From NCBI RefSeq assembly GCF_027912835.1, contig NZ_CP115768.1:2472501-2536500 (forward strand): a stretch of DNA of 64,000 nucleotides, written 5' to 3'. The notes below the pieces were generated by a model. The model did not search any database, had not been told where the DNA came from, and was given only the letters and a program-made list of their open reading frames with translations. Origin of the DNA: Paracoccus sediminicola (GTDB lineage: Bacteria > Pseudomonadota > Alphaproteobacteria > Rhodobacterales > Rhodobacteraceae). This document shows, piece by piece, positions 43,766 through 52,758 of the stretch. Made by a program: the position numbers and the translations under genes. How positions within the stretch are numbered: position 1 is the first letter of the stretch; the number at the start of each line of letters is the position of its first letter.

Positions 43766-44896
43766 TCAGTTCAGACCGGCCACGACTTCAGCGCGACGTT
43801 CCATCCACGCGGCAGCAAAGTCTTCCTCCGACAGATCCTCGTTTGCAGGCTTGAATTCGTCCCAAGCGGCAACAAGAGCATCCATCCGCGCCTGGCGCTT
43901 CTGGTTCCAGGCGTCATCCTCATCGGTCCAGATACCCTTTTCCTTCAGATACCGGATTGCACCTTCGTGGAACGGCACATCTATGGCCGGCTTTCCGGAC
44001 ACATCGAGCGCCCAGCGGTTCATCGTCGCGGTGCCGTCCTTGTATAGATCGAAAGTCTCGTCCAGTGCCTTGATGAAGGCATAGACCTCATCAGCGGATT
44101 TTTCCGCAGTGGTGGTAATCACCGGGTAGCGATAGGCGGCCATCTTGGCGATCTCACCCTCGGGGAGCCCGGCGGCGATGTCCTCATCAGACGGCCCCAT
44201 GATCGGCAATACGTTGAGAAGCTTCTCCCATCCCTCGGTATTATCCGCCTCAAGCGGTGCGTAATGAATGCCGCGCGGGCTTTCCGCGAGTTCGTAAAGC
44301 TGGCTGGTGGTCGGCGTTGTGCAGGTCGCATCCGATTCGTTGCGCGTCATCGACGACATCGCCGAGGCATAGGTCGGGAATGTCACGACCTCGACGTCGT
44401 CGAGAGTCAGATCGCCAAAGGCCAGAATCGCCTCGCATTTGACGTTGACCGAGGGGTTCCCGGCAACGAAAGCGATCCTTTTGCCGCGCGCATCTGCCAC
44501 CGTCTCGATCCCGGCATCCGCGGCCGTGATAAGGGTGATACCCGCTGGCCGCCCGGCCACCGCGCGCAGCTGGCGCGGACCCCAGTCAGGCGTCGCGAAA
44601 TCATAGGCGCCTTCGCCCATGAAAAACGCCTCTGTCGCCAAGAACGCGTAATCTGCGGTGCCCTGTAGCAAGGGCTGCAGGCGCCCGATACCGCTGCCGG
44701 ACGGCTGGATACGGACGCGGGTATCGAACTGACGGCCAAATGCATCGGCAATGGCGGAAGCTTCGGCATAACCTGCCGAGCCAACGTCATATGCCGTCCA
44801 TACCATGGTTTGCGGCATTTCCTGCGCCTGGGCCGGAACGGCCGAAAGCGCCAAAAGGCCACCGAGTGCCACACCAAGATGCTTCCTGGGGTTCAT
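43766..44896 (-). CDS. TAXI-family TRAP transporter binding protein
   Basis: This 376-residue exported protein captures the substrate of the TAXI-TRAP transporter. It has a signal peptide (GVALGGLLALSAVPAQAQ). The TAXI pattern is seen in MVWTAYDVGSAGYAEASAIA, RIQPSGSGIGRLQPLLQGTADYAF and a C-terminal FHEGAIRYLKEKGIW. GTGGAGG precedes the ATG and could pair with CCTCC 9 bases upstream, a short hairpin that may hide the site. The gene is first in its operon and diverges from a LysR regulator. Confidence 0.92.
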   Translation of the reverse strand: MNPRKHLGVALGGLLALSAVPAQAQEMPQTMVWTAYDVGSAGYAEASAIADAFGRQFDTRVRIQPSGSGIGRLQPLLQGTADYAFLATEAFFMGEGAYDFATPDWGPRQLRAVAGRPAGITLITAADAGIETVADARGKRIAFVAGNPSVNVKCEAILAFGDLTLDDVEVVTFPTYASAMSSMTRNESDATCTTPTTSQLYELAESPRGIHYAPLEADNTEGWEKLLNVLPIMGPSDEDIAAGLPEGEIAKMAAYRYPVITTTAEKSADEVYAFIKALDETFDLYKDGTATMNRWALDVSGKPAIDVPFHEGAIRYLKEKGIWTDEDDAWNQKRQARMDALVAAWDEFKPANEDLSEEDFAAAWMERRAEVVAGLN

Positions 44897-45078
44897 CTAT
44901 TCCTCCACTTCATATGGAGGTTCGTCGCTACGCCGGTCCTCGATCAACGCCATCCGCTAAGGACGCGCCCATTTATGCAACGTATTCGACGACCTCCTCC
45001 CTGAACCCCGAGTGTGTGAGACTGGAAGCTATATTTCAAATGCATTATTAGTATAACTGCCATATAAATTGGGAATAA

Positions 45079-46005
45079 ATGGACCTCAGGCAGCTTCGAA
45101 ACTTCATCCATGTCGTCGAACTGCGCAGTATCACCGCCGCGGCAGAACGTCTGAACATTGCCCAGCCCGCACTTAGCCGACAGATCAAATCTCTCGAAGA
45201 AGAACTGCAGGTTTCGCTTCTGCGCCGCCACGGGCGCGGCGTGATGCCGACCGAGGAGGGCATCATTCTGGCCCGCCGTGCTGCCACGGTGCTCGAAGAT
45301 GTGCAAGAGCTGGCCGGCGAGATCTCGGGCAACCTCGCGCCGCTATCCGGCACCATCACCATCGGCCTGCCGCCCACCGTCTCGGAGATTCTTGCGACCC
45401 ATCTGATCGAGCGGACCATGGAGACCTATCCCGATGTTAAGCTGCGGGTGATCTCGGGGTTCAGCGGCCATGTGAAGGACTGGCTGTTGCGCGGCAAGAT
45501 TGATCTGGGCGTCGCCTATGAAGGGCAGACATCCCCCTCGATCAAGACCCGCCCGATCATCATCGAGCAATTGTTTCTGATCCAGTCTCCGGACGCTGAC
45601 GGCGCAAAAGAGGGATCGCCGGTAAGCGCGCGCGCCGCGCTCGCGCAGCCTCTGATCCTGCCTGACCGCGAACACGGTTTGCGCGGCCGCATCGAGACGA
45701 TTGCCCAAGAGGCCGACATTACGCTGGATATCGTGCTGGAAGTGGATATCCTTCCGACCATGCTGGCCTTCGTCGAACGCGGGCTCGGCAGCACCATCCT
45801 ACCGCGTGCCAGCGTGATACAGCATGTAACGTCGGGGAGGCTGGTCGCCCGGCGCATCGAGCGAAGCAAGATCGACCGGACGCTGATCCTGATGAGCCCG
45901 CTGAACCGACCCAGCTCACGGCTGATCAGCAAGTTTGCAGAGTTCCTGACTGCCGAGATCCACTCTCTCGTGACATCAGAGCAATGGCCCGGCACAACGC
46001 TATAG
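45079..46005 (+). CDS. LysR-family transcriptional regulator
   Basis: This 308-residue protein has the LysR helix-turn-helix at its start (MDLRQLRNFIHVVELRSITA, then AAERLNIAQPALSRQIKSLEEEL) and a periplasmic-binding-like effector domain. It diverges from the TAXI-TRAP operon across a 182-base gap that is AT-rich near its own start. By the usual LysR arrangement it should activate that operon when the substrate or its CoA ester is present. It resembles the Cbl/NAC-type group (GSTILPRASVIQH near residue 237). Confidence 0.93.
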   Translation: MDLRQLRNFIHVVELRSITAAAERLNIAQPALSRQIKSLEEELQVSLLRRHGRGVMPTEEGIILARRAATVLEDVQELAGEISGNLAPLSGTITIGLPPTVSEILATHLIERTMETYPDVKLRVISGFSGHVKDWLLRGKIDLGVAYEGQTSPSIKTRPIIIEQLFLIQSPDADGAKEGSPVSARAALAQPLILPDREHGLRGRIETIAQEADITLDIVLEVDILPTMLAFVERGLGSTILPRASVIQHVTSGRLVARRIERSKIDRTLILMSPLNRPSSRLISKFAEFLTAEIHSLVTSEQWPGTTL

Positions 46006-46044
46006 GTTACCGCCGCGGCTCTGGCTTGAAAGAATGCGGGCTTG

Positions 46045-47499
46045 CTAGATCACTCCGCCGAGCATCAGCGACGAAAGCAGCACGACCCACACGATCAGAA
46101 TGACGAGACAATAGGGCCCGTTCCAGATCAACCCGATCCGCACCGGCGACCGTCCGAGGATCGCGCTTCCAATAGTCAGTGTGGTGATGAATGGCGACAA
46201 GCCGATGACCGCCGTCCAGCCCCCTGTGATGGCAAGCGCAATCGCGGCATTGCTCAGCCCTGGCACGGCAAGCTGAGCGGCAATTGCGCCCAGCACGGAC
46301 GAGACCACGATCGGGTTTACACCGATCAGGCCGAAGCCAACGACAGACACGCACAACCCGACTGCAAGCGCTATCGGAGAGAGATCGAGCGTCAGGATCA
46401 GCGCGCGCAGGTCTTCGGCGGGGATCAGCGCCAAGAGCGTCACCGGCAAGAACCCGGCAGAGGCGAAAACCCCGACCTCCGGGCCAAGATCGGAAAGGCG
46501 TCGCCAGCTGATCTGTCCGGCACGGATCAGGCTGCCACCAGCTGCCCCGGAAACGCGGCGGCCGACCGCAATCGCCCAGATTGCGGAATATGCCGGCACG
46601 GCAATGATGAGCGCCTGCTGAAAGCTTATTTCGCCCAGATCGTGAAGAAGAAAGACCGACATGCCCAGCGCCGCAACATGGCCGACCAGCATCGCCGCGC
46701 TGATCCAGCTTCCAGGCGGCGGTCTCTGGCTCGGCAGGCGCATGCCGAGGAAAACCCTGCCCTCGCCACGGTCGAAAGCCCATCCGATCGCAATGAATAT
46801 AAACGTCATCGCAAAGCCCAGAGGACCGAAATCCGTATACGCAATCCCGGGTATGGTAATGAGGATGGCATTGGTTGCGAAGCCGAAAGGCGACCATAGC
46901 GAGATCATCGAAAAGCCGCGGATGACCGCCAATGACATGCGCTTGAGCCGCGCTTCCTGAACGCCGGGCGGCAGATCCATCCGGGCGGGTCCGGTCGCAG
47001 AGGTTTTTGCGATGTCCAGCAACAGCGCCAAACCCCCGAAATTGATCAGCACCCCGAACAGATGGCCGCCGAAGGTCATTGCGAGATAGCGGCGCGAAGC
47101 AGGCTGGCTGGTGACGAATTGTCCGGCCTGCGCCACTTCCGGGGCCATCGCCGCAGCCGAACGCAGCGTGCCCAGCATCGCTATCAGCGCCGCCAGAAAA
47201 ACCATTCGATCCGACGCCTGCCACAGCACCTCAGCCTCTGTTCCGCGCCAGAGCGCGACCACAAGCGCCAGAGCCGACAGCAGGACCGGCACCCATGTGC
47301 CGATGGTGAATTGCGGCCAGGCAAGAAGCAGATAGCACAGAACGGCCACCGCAGCGGCGGCCAGCAGGATCTGCATCTGAACGAAGATCAGCGTCACCGC
47401 GCTCAGCATGACGAAAAGCATCAGCGCTCTGCGCATGGAAACCAGATTTCCAGAGACGGACCCAGACCCGGAGCGGCGAGACCCAGAGCCGTCCGGCAT
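46045..47499 (-). CDS. Multi-pass membrane transporter of unknown family
   Basis: This 484-residue protein has about 11-12 hydrophobic segments and no signal peptide; its N-terminus is Ser- and Arg-rich. Repeated features such as GFSMISLWSPFGFATNAI and GWTAVIGLSPFITTLTIGSAI suggest two related halves with re-entrant SPF loops, as in DASS or ion-transporter superfamily carriers. I do not recognise a named family. The ATG overlaps the crotonase stop (TGATG), so it is the last gene of the acyl-CoA operon and probably imports or exports the acid degraded there. Confidence 0.7.
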   Translation of the reverse strand: MPDGSGSRRSGSGSVSGNLVSMRRALMLFVMLSAVTLIFVQMQILLAAAAVAVLCYLLLAWPQFTIGTWVPVLLSALALVVALWRGTEAEVLWQASDRMVFLAALIAMLGTLRSAAAMAPEVAQAGQFVTSQPASRRYLAMTFGGHLFGVLINFGGLALLLDIAKTSATGPARMDLPPGVQEARLKRMSLAVIRGFSMISLWSPFGFATNAILITIPGIAYTDFGPLGFAMTFIFIAIGWAFDRGEGRVFLGMRLPSQRPPPGSWISAAMLVGHVAALGMSVFLLHDLGEISFQQALIIAVPAYSAIWAIAVGRRVSGAAGGSLIRAGQISWRRLSDLGPEVGVFASAGFLPVTLLALIPAEDLRALILTLDLSPIALAVGLCVSVVGFGLIGVNPIVVSSVLGAIAAQLAVPGLSNAAIALAITGGWTAVIGLSPFITTLTIGSAILGRSPVRIGLIWNGPYCLVILIVWVVLLSSLMLGGVI

Positions 47500-48260
47500 C
47501 AGCGCCCCCCGAACAGCGGAGCTCTTTTTTCGGCAAAGGCGGCGCGACCTTCGGCGGCGTCGGCGCTGTTCAGCAAGATCGGTTGAACCGATTGTTCGTA
47601 ATCAAGCGCTTCGGAAATATCGCGCGCAAACCAGTCGATGATGAACTGGCGCGGCATGGCAGCGCCCTCGGCCTCGTCAAGCGCCCTCTGGCCTGCGATG
47701 GCTACAGCCTCGCCAGGTGCGGCCAGCTCATCTGCAAGGCCCAGCTCTAGCGCTTCATGTGCTTCGACGACCCGGTTGCTAAGCAAAAGCCGCCTCGCCC
47801 GCGCAGGACCGACGCGGGCGGGCAAGGTGGATAGAAGGCCCATATCCGGGATCAGTCCGATCCGCGTGAAACTGGCCACGAAGCGCGCATCCTCCGCCAT
47901 CACCACCGAAGGACAGGCCAGCGCGAGCGCAAAGCCACCCCCCGCAGCCCAGCCCTCGACGGCGGCAACCAGAGGTTTGGAAAATCGGGACAGGCGGGTC
48001 ACGAGATCCCGTATCGCCGCAAATCTTTCGCGATGTTCAGCCAGGCTGCGCTCTGCCTGGTCACGAATGTCGCCGCCTGCCGAGAAATGCCCGCCGGACC
48101 CGGTCAGGACAACCGCGCGCACCGTTTCGTCAGCCTCGGCCCGGGACAGCGCGGCGGTCAACTCCAGACGTTGCGCATGGCCGATGGGATTTCGGCGCGC
48201 CGGCTCATTCAGCGAGATGACACACAGCCCCTTGTCCAGAAGTTCTGTCTGAACGCTCAT
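47499..48260 (-). CDS. Enoyl-CoA hydratase/isomerase family protein
   Basis: This 253-residue crotonase-fold protein has the oxyanion-hole blocks FSAGGDIRDQ and AVEGWAAGGGFALALACPSVV. In classical hydratases two glutamates act; the position after the second block reads MAEDARFVASFTRIGLIPDMG, where only part of that pattern is kept, so isomerase or other crotonase chemistry is possible. Both ends overlap neighbours in the minus-strand acyl-CoA operon. Confidence 0.88.
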   Translation of the reverse strand: MSVQTELLDKGLCVISLNEPARRNPIGHAQRLELTAALSRAEADETVRAVVLTGSGGHFSAGGDIRDQAERSLAEHRERFAAIRDLVTRLSRFSKPLVAAVEGWAAGGGFALALACPSVVMAEDARFVASFTRIGLIPDMGLLSTLPARVGPARARRLLLSNRVVEAHEALELGLADELAAPGEAVAIAGQRALDEAEGAAMPRQFIIDWFARDISEALDYEQSVQPILLNSADAAEGRAAFAEKRAPLFGGR

Positions 48261-49120
48261 GCCTCGGTCCTGTATTGGAAGCGGCCATTGCCGATAACCA
48301 TCTTGTCTCGCTCGACAGCGATGGTTCGGAACGAGCCGTCATCCCAGATCTCGGTCCTGAGGGTTTCGCCCGGGAACACATGAGCGGTGAAGCGCGCATC
48401 CATGGCGCCGAAGCGCTCGGCATCGTAATCGCACATCACCGCAAGAAGTGCGTGAGCGGCAAGGCCAAAGCTGCACAGACCGTGGAGAATTGGCCGCTCG
48501 AACCCTGCGGCGTCAGCCGCGCGCGGGTCGAGATGCAGCGGGTTGGGATCGCCGTTCCAGCGATAGAGCAGCGCCTGCTCGGGCCGTGTCGGGGTGTCGA
48601 AGACATGTGAAGGCGCGGAATCGGGCAGTTGATGCGCGCGTTTGGTTGGGCCTGTCGGGCCGCCGAACCCGCCATCGCCGCGAAGGAAGGTCGTACCGCG
48701 GCAGGTGGCCAGAAGCGCCCCGTTATCTTCGTCATGCACCTGCTTTTCATAGTACAGCAGCGCGCCTTTGCCTTCGCCCTTGTCGACCAATCCGGTGACG
48801 CGGGTTTTCGCGACAATGGTGGCCTCGGGCGGGATGGTCTGATGGATGGTCATGCCTTGCTCGCCATGAACCAGACGAACCGCATCCACCCCGGTTTCGG
48901 GACGGGCCAGCCAAAATCCCGGATGGCCGAGCACATTCACGATGGCAGGCATGACGCGGCGGTCGTCTTTCAGCGCGTCGAGATAGGCAAGCTGCCGCAT
49001 GTCGAGCGGGTCCTGCCCTAGGCCGACGCTCAACCCGTATCGCGCGACCTCGGCAGCGCCATAGCTCTGCCGTATTTCCGGAATGTCGAAATTCAACAGA
49101 TGATCGTAATCAATCGCCAT
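48257..49120 (-). CDS. MaoC-type (hydratase 2-like) enoyl-CoA hydratase
   Basis: This 287-residue double-hotdog protein has the hydratase-2 signature in YRWNGDPNPLHLDPRAADAAGF with catalytic Asp and His, followed by PILHGLCSFG. Such enzymes hydrate trans-2-enoyl-CoA to the (3R)-hydroxy product, as in peroxisomal MFE-2. The chosen ATG (MAIDYDHLLNFDIPE) follows AAGGGATGGG and overlaps the synthetase end by 11 bases. An SDR of the MFE-2 type is encoded on the other arm of the locus, and together they could form an R-specific beta-oxidation pair. Confidence 0.9.
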   Translation of the reverse strand: MAIDYDHLLNFDIPEIRQSYGAAEVARYGLSVGLGQDPLDMRQLAYLDALKDDRRVMPAIVNVLGHPGFWLARPETGVDAVRLVHGEQGMTIHQTIPPEATIVAKTRVTGLVDKGEGKGALLYYEKQVHDEDNGALLATCRGTTFLRGDGGFGGPTGPTKRAHQLPDSAPSHVFDTPTRPEQALLYRWNGDPNPLHLDPRAADAAGFERPILHGLCSFGLAAHALLAVMCDYDAERFGAMDARFTAHVFPGETLRTEIWDDGSFRTIAVERDKMVIGNGRFQYRTEA

Positions 49121-51230
49121 CGGAACCCATCCCTTCCCGCTGCAACTCGATGACCGCATCCAGAGCGAATGCGCCCTGCCCATCAGGCATTGCCAGAACC
49201 GGATTGAGATCAACCGAAACAAGGCGTTCGCCCGCACCGGCCGCAAAGACCGACAGCCGCGACAGCATTTGCGCCAGCGCGCCGATATCGACCGGGGCTG
49301 CGCCGCGCGCGCCCTGCAGGATCGCGGCGGCGCGGATCGACAGGATCATCTCTTTCGCGGTTTCAGGATCGAACGGGCAGGCCCGCAGAGCCACGTCGTT
49401 CAGAAGCTCCACAAAAATGCCGCCCAGACCAAACACCGCCACCGGGCCAAATGTCGGGTCGCGATTGATCCCCATCAGGCATTCTACACCGCCAGATAAC
49501 TGCCGTGCCACGAGCACGCCTGTCACGGTGGCGCCCGGCGCCCTCGTCGCCGCCGCATCGAGGATTTCGGCATAGGCCGTCCGAACCTCATCAGCGCTTT
49601 GGATGTTCAGCTTCACCGCCCCGATATCCGATTTATGGAGGATATCCGGCGACAGGATCTTCAACACGACCGGATAGCCAAGGCCATCCGCCGCCGTGAC
49701 CGCCTCATCGGCGTCGTTTACGGTGCGCTCGGGCGCGGCCTCGATCCCGACGCTGGCCAGAATGGCCTTCGCCTCGGCTTCATCCGGGCTTTCTGCGGGC
49801 AAGTCGACCGAAGCTATGTCGGGCAGGGCCGGGCGACCGCCCTGAGCGTCGTCCGAGCCGATCCTCAGCACAGCGTCCAATGCCCGCACCGCCCGGCAGG
49901 GATCGCTGAAGATGAGGATTCCGGCGTCGTCGTAACGGCGCAAGACCTCAGAGGGGCCAAGGGCGCAGAACGCGATGATCCGGTCGGGATATGCGGCGCG
50001 TAGCGGCTTTACTGCCTTCAGGATCGTGTCCGCCATCGCCGCGCTCCCCGCGACATAGGTGAGGAAGCACAGAACCGCCCCGTATCCTCCATCCTCCAGC
50101 GCGGCACGCGTGAACTGCTCTAGCAAGGACGGATCGTTCAGCGCCTGCGCCGTGCAGTCGAGCGGATTGACGGGCGAGGCATAGGGTAGAACGTTCTTCA
50201 GCCGCGCCTGTGCCTCGTCGGGCATCGCCGGCATGGGCAGGCCGGTCCTTTCCGCCTCATCGCTGGCAACGATACCGGCACCCCCGCTGACCGTAATCAC
50301 CCCCAGCGAATGTCGCGAGGGAAATATTCCCTTCGACGCGGCATAGGCGATATCCATCATGGTTTCCGGATCGCGCAGAATGATTGCTCCGTGATCCGAC
50401 AGCACCGCATCAGCCACCACGGCGTCGCCGGTCAACGATGCCGTATGCGAAGCGGCGGCGCGAGCCCCGACGGCGGAGCGGCCCGATTTGAGCGCCAGGA
50501 CAGGCTTGCCCGCCGCCCTTGCGGCATCCAAGGCCGCGAGCAGTGCCTTTGCATCATTCACCGCCTCCATATAGGTGCAGATCACATCGATGCTCTGGCT
50601 GTCGGCCATCCACCGGATCGCCTCGGCGACGTTGATATCGGCCTCGTTCCCGGTTGTGATCAGGACTGAACAGCCCAGGCCGCGATCCCGCGCCAGTGCA
50701 CCGAGATGAGCCCCGAACGCGCCCGACTGGCTGGCGATGCCAATATTCCCCGGCAGAGGGTGCCCGGTGTCCAGCGAGGATGAAAACGTGCCAAAATAGC
50801 CGATATCGACATTATAGACGCCCAGCGTGTTCGGCCCGAGAAGCCGCATTCCCAGACCCCGTGCCTTCGCGGCAAGATCACGCTGCGCCGCTTCGCCTTC
50901 GTTTCCGGTTTCGGCGAAGCCAGCGGAAAACAGCGTTGCCGCCCGGCAACCCTTGCGGCCCAACGCATCAATCGTCTCGGGGACGAGTTTTGCGGGCACG
51001 GCGATGAGCGCGGCGTCCGGCGTCTCGGGCAGATCGTTCACGCTGGCATAGCAAGGCAGCCCCTGCACGCTTTCCCGCCGGGGATTGACCGGCATGATAT
51101 GCCCTGCATAACCCGCCCTCAACATCGCGGCGATCGGCCGCCCGCCGATCCGTGTGACGTCCTCCGATGCCCCGATCACAGCCACAGAGCGCGGCGAGAT
51201 CAGTCGGTCGATATTTGGCGCGCTCGTCAC
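49110..51230 (-). CDS. ADP-forming acetate--CoA ligase family acyl-CoA synthetase
   Basis: This 706-residue protein fuses the alpha and beta parts of ADP-forming acyl-CoA synthetase. Residues about 5-130 form a CoA-binding domain (SPRSVAVIGASEDVTRIGG). The middle holds succinyl-CoA-ligase-like domains (IGIASQSGAFGAHLGA, ITVSGGAGIVASDEAE). From about residue 490 an ATP-grasp domain follows (GYPVVLKILSPDILHKSDIG, GVECLMGINRDPTFGPV). The GTG start overlaps the thiolase-fold gene stop (GTGA). It would activate the carboxylic acid substrate with ATP, giving ADP and phosphate instead of the AMP route common in fatty acid loci. Confidence 0.93.
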   Translation of the reverse strand: MTSAPNIDRLISPRSVAVIGASEDVTRIGGRPIAAMLRAGYAGHIMPVNPRRESVQGLPCYASVNDLPETPDAALIAVPAKLVPETIDALGRKGCRAATLFSAGFAETGNEGEAAQRDLAAKARGLGMRLLGPNTLGVYNVDIGYFGTFSSSLDTGHPLPGNIGIASQSGAFGAHLGALARDRGLGCSVLITTGNEADINVAEAIRWMADSQSIDVICTYMEAVNDAKALLAALDAARAAGKPVLALKSGRSAVGARAAASHTASLTGDAVVADAVLSDHGAIILRDPETMMDIAYAASKGIFPSRHSLGVITVSGGAGIVASDEAERTGLPMPAMPDEAQARLKNVLPYASPVNPLDCTAQALNDPSLLEQFTRAALEDGGYGAVLCFLTYVAGSAAMADTILKAVKPLRAAYPDRIIAFCALGPSEVLRRYDDAGILIFSDPCRAVRALDAVLRIGSDDAQGGRPALPDIASVDLPAESPDEAEAKAILASVGIEAAPERTVNDADEAVTAADGLGYPVVLKILSPDILHKSDIGAVKLNIQSADEVRTAYAEILDAAATRAPGATVTGVLVARQLSGGVECLMGINRDPTFGPVAVFGLGGIFVELLNDVALRACPFDPETAKEMILSIRAAAILQGARGAAPVDIGALAQMLSRLSVFAAGAGERLVSVDLNPVLAMPDGQGAFALDAVIELQREGMGSDGD

Positions 51231-52381
51231 AATACCGCCTCGGCACCAAGGATGGCCGTGCACTGGCTGGACAATGTGCCGCCGTTTCCGTGGCACAACG
51301 CCAGGTTGCAATCGGGGATCTGACGATCGCCAGCTTCACCGCGGATCTGGGCGACCGCTTCAGCGATCAGAAACAGCCCGTACATACCGGGATGCACGCA
51401 GGACAGCCCGCCGCCATTCGTGTTCACCGCCAGATCACCGCCCGACGCAATGCGCCCGTCCTGAACAAAGCGTCCGCCTTCTCCCTTGGGACAGAAGCCG
51501 AGATCTTCCAGGAACAGGATCGTGTTGATGGTGAAGGCATCGTAGAGCATGACCAAATCGATCTCATCGCGCGACACACCCGCCATTTCGAGCGCTCGCG
51601 GACCGCTCTCGGCGGCAGCGGTCTTGGTCAGATCCGGCATCGCGACGATCGAGCGGTGATAATTCGCCGCCCCACCACCAAGGAAATAGACCGGCTTCGC
51701 CGAAAGATCCTTGGCGCGGTCGGCGCGGACCAGCACACAGGCCGCCGCCCCGTCGGTCACAAGACAGCAATCGGCCTTGCTCAGCGGATCGGAAATCATG
51801 CGGGAAGACAGGACATCTTCCTTGGTCAGCGGCCCACGCGCGAAAGCCTCCGGATTAAGGTTGGCCCAACTGCGAGCGGCCAGCGCCACCTCGGCCAGAT
51901 CCTCGCGCGTCGTGCCATACTCGGCCATATGGCGACTTGCCGCCAGCGCATAGGCCGTGATCGGATGGCGGGGACCGTAAGGCGTTTCATGCCATTGCGG
52001 TTCGCTCATCGAGACCAGCTTGCCGCCTGCGGTCCGCTGGTTGGAGCCATAGCAGACCAGTGCCGCTTCACAGAGCCCAGCCTGCAGCGCCAAGGTCGCC
52101 TGCAACAGATGCAGCTCGAAACTCGAACCGCCCACATTGGTGCTGTCGAAGAAACTCGGCCTCAGACCCAGATATTCGACCACGCTCATCGTCGGGAAAG
52201 CGTGGCTGCTGGTGGCGGCGAAGACGCCGTCGATATCCTGCAGCTTCAAACCGGCATCTGCCACAGCCTTGACTGCGGCCTGCCCCAGAAGCTCGATCGC
52301 CGTAAAGCCGGGTGCTTCACCGATGCCAGCGGTTGCCATTCCGACGATGGCGCTCTTACCCCTGATGTCCTGCCGACTCAT
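51227..52381 (-). CDS. Thiolase-fold protein of the SCP-x/Ltp2 type without the usual nucleophilic Cys
   Basis: This 384-residue protein has the thiolase fold of the lipid-transfer group. The usual N-terminal nucleophile block (a Cys followed by SG or ST) reads NVGGSSFELH, so Gly replaces Cys. The C-terminal His (GLSCVHPGMYG) and CHGNGG block remain. In steroid degraders, Ltp2 pairs with a DUF35 protein and works as a retro-aldolase, not a thiolase. The next gene here is a DUF35 protein that overlaps this one by four bases, so an aldolase-like role is quite likely. Most automated annotation would call it acetyl-CoA acetyltransferase. Confidence 0.85.
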   Translation of the reverse strand: MSRQDIRGKSAIVGMATAGIGEAPGFTAIELLGQAAVKAVADAGLKLQDIDGVFAATSSHAFPTMSVVEYLGLRPSFFDSTNVGGSSFELHLLQATLALQAGLCEAALVCYGSNQRTAGGKLVSMSEPQWHETPYGPRHPITAYALAASRHMAEYGTTREDLAEVALAARSWANLNPEAFARGPLTKEDVLSSRMISDPLSKADCCLVTDGAAACVLVRADRAKDLSAKPVYFLGGGAANYHRSIVAMPDLTKTAAAESGPRALEMAGVSRDEIDLVMLYDAFTINTILFLEDLGFCPKGEGGRFVQDGRIASGGDLAVNTNGGGLSCVHPGMYGLFLIAEAVAQIRGEAGDRQIPDCNLALCHGNGGTLSSQCTAILGAEAVL

Positions 52382-52758
52382 GCCTCATCCTCTCCGATGG
52401 GATCGAAAACGACACGCGGACCATCGGCCCCGTCTTCGATCCGCGCCCTGACCTGCGATCCGATCGGCGCCGTTTCAACGTTGGGGAGCGTGGACATCAT
52501 CCGCACTCCTTCATCGAGATCGATCAGCGCGACATTATACGAGCCGCTTCGGGACCGATTCACCGTGATGGCGTAGACAGTCCCGGTCCCCTGCGCTTCG
52601 ATCCATTCAAGATCTGTGGCGCCGCTCCGCGTCGTGACGCGCGGCCAGAAGACACACTCGCCGGTGCTTGCGGAACGTTGGATCATGAAACGTCCTGCGG
52701 CCAGATGCGCCTCATACGCGGCTTGCGGCCCCAGCCTGTCGATATCGGTCCCACTCAT
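52378..52758 (-). CDS. DUF35 OB-fold protein, partner of the thiolase-fold protein
   Basis: This 126-residue protein has the DUF35 layout: a short N-terminal region normally holding a zinc ribbon, then an OB fold (LEWIEAQGTGTVYAITVNRSR and IGSQVRARIEDG). Only one cysteine (GECVFWPRV) lies where the four zinc ligands usually are, so zinc is probably not bound. The ATG at MSGTDIDRLG follows GGAGGAAAAAAG. DUF35 proteins bind acyl-CoA and form obligate complexes with thiolase-fold partners, here encoded just downstream. Confidence 0.88.
   Translation of the reverse strand: MSGTDIDRLGPQAAYEAHLAAGRFMIQRSASTGECVFWPRVTTRSGATDLEWIEAQGTGTVYAITVNRSRSGSYNVALIDLDEGVRMMSTLPNVETAPIGSQVRARIEDGADGPRVVFDPIGEDEA

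Noticed and set aside
44902..44920. CCTCC/GGAGG hairpin over the TAXI gene ribosome site as a riboswitch
   Set aside because: The stem is only 5 bp and may be chance, since any Shine-Dalgarno sequence can pair with a nearby CCTCC; no larger conserved fold was seen.
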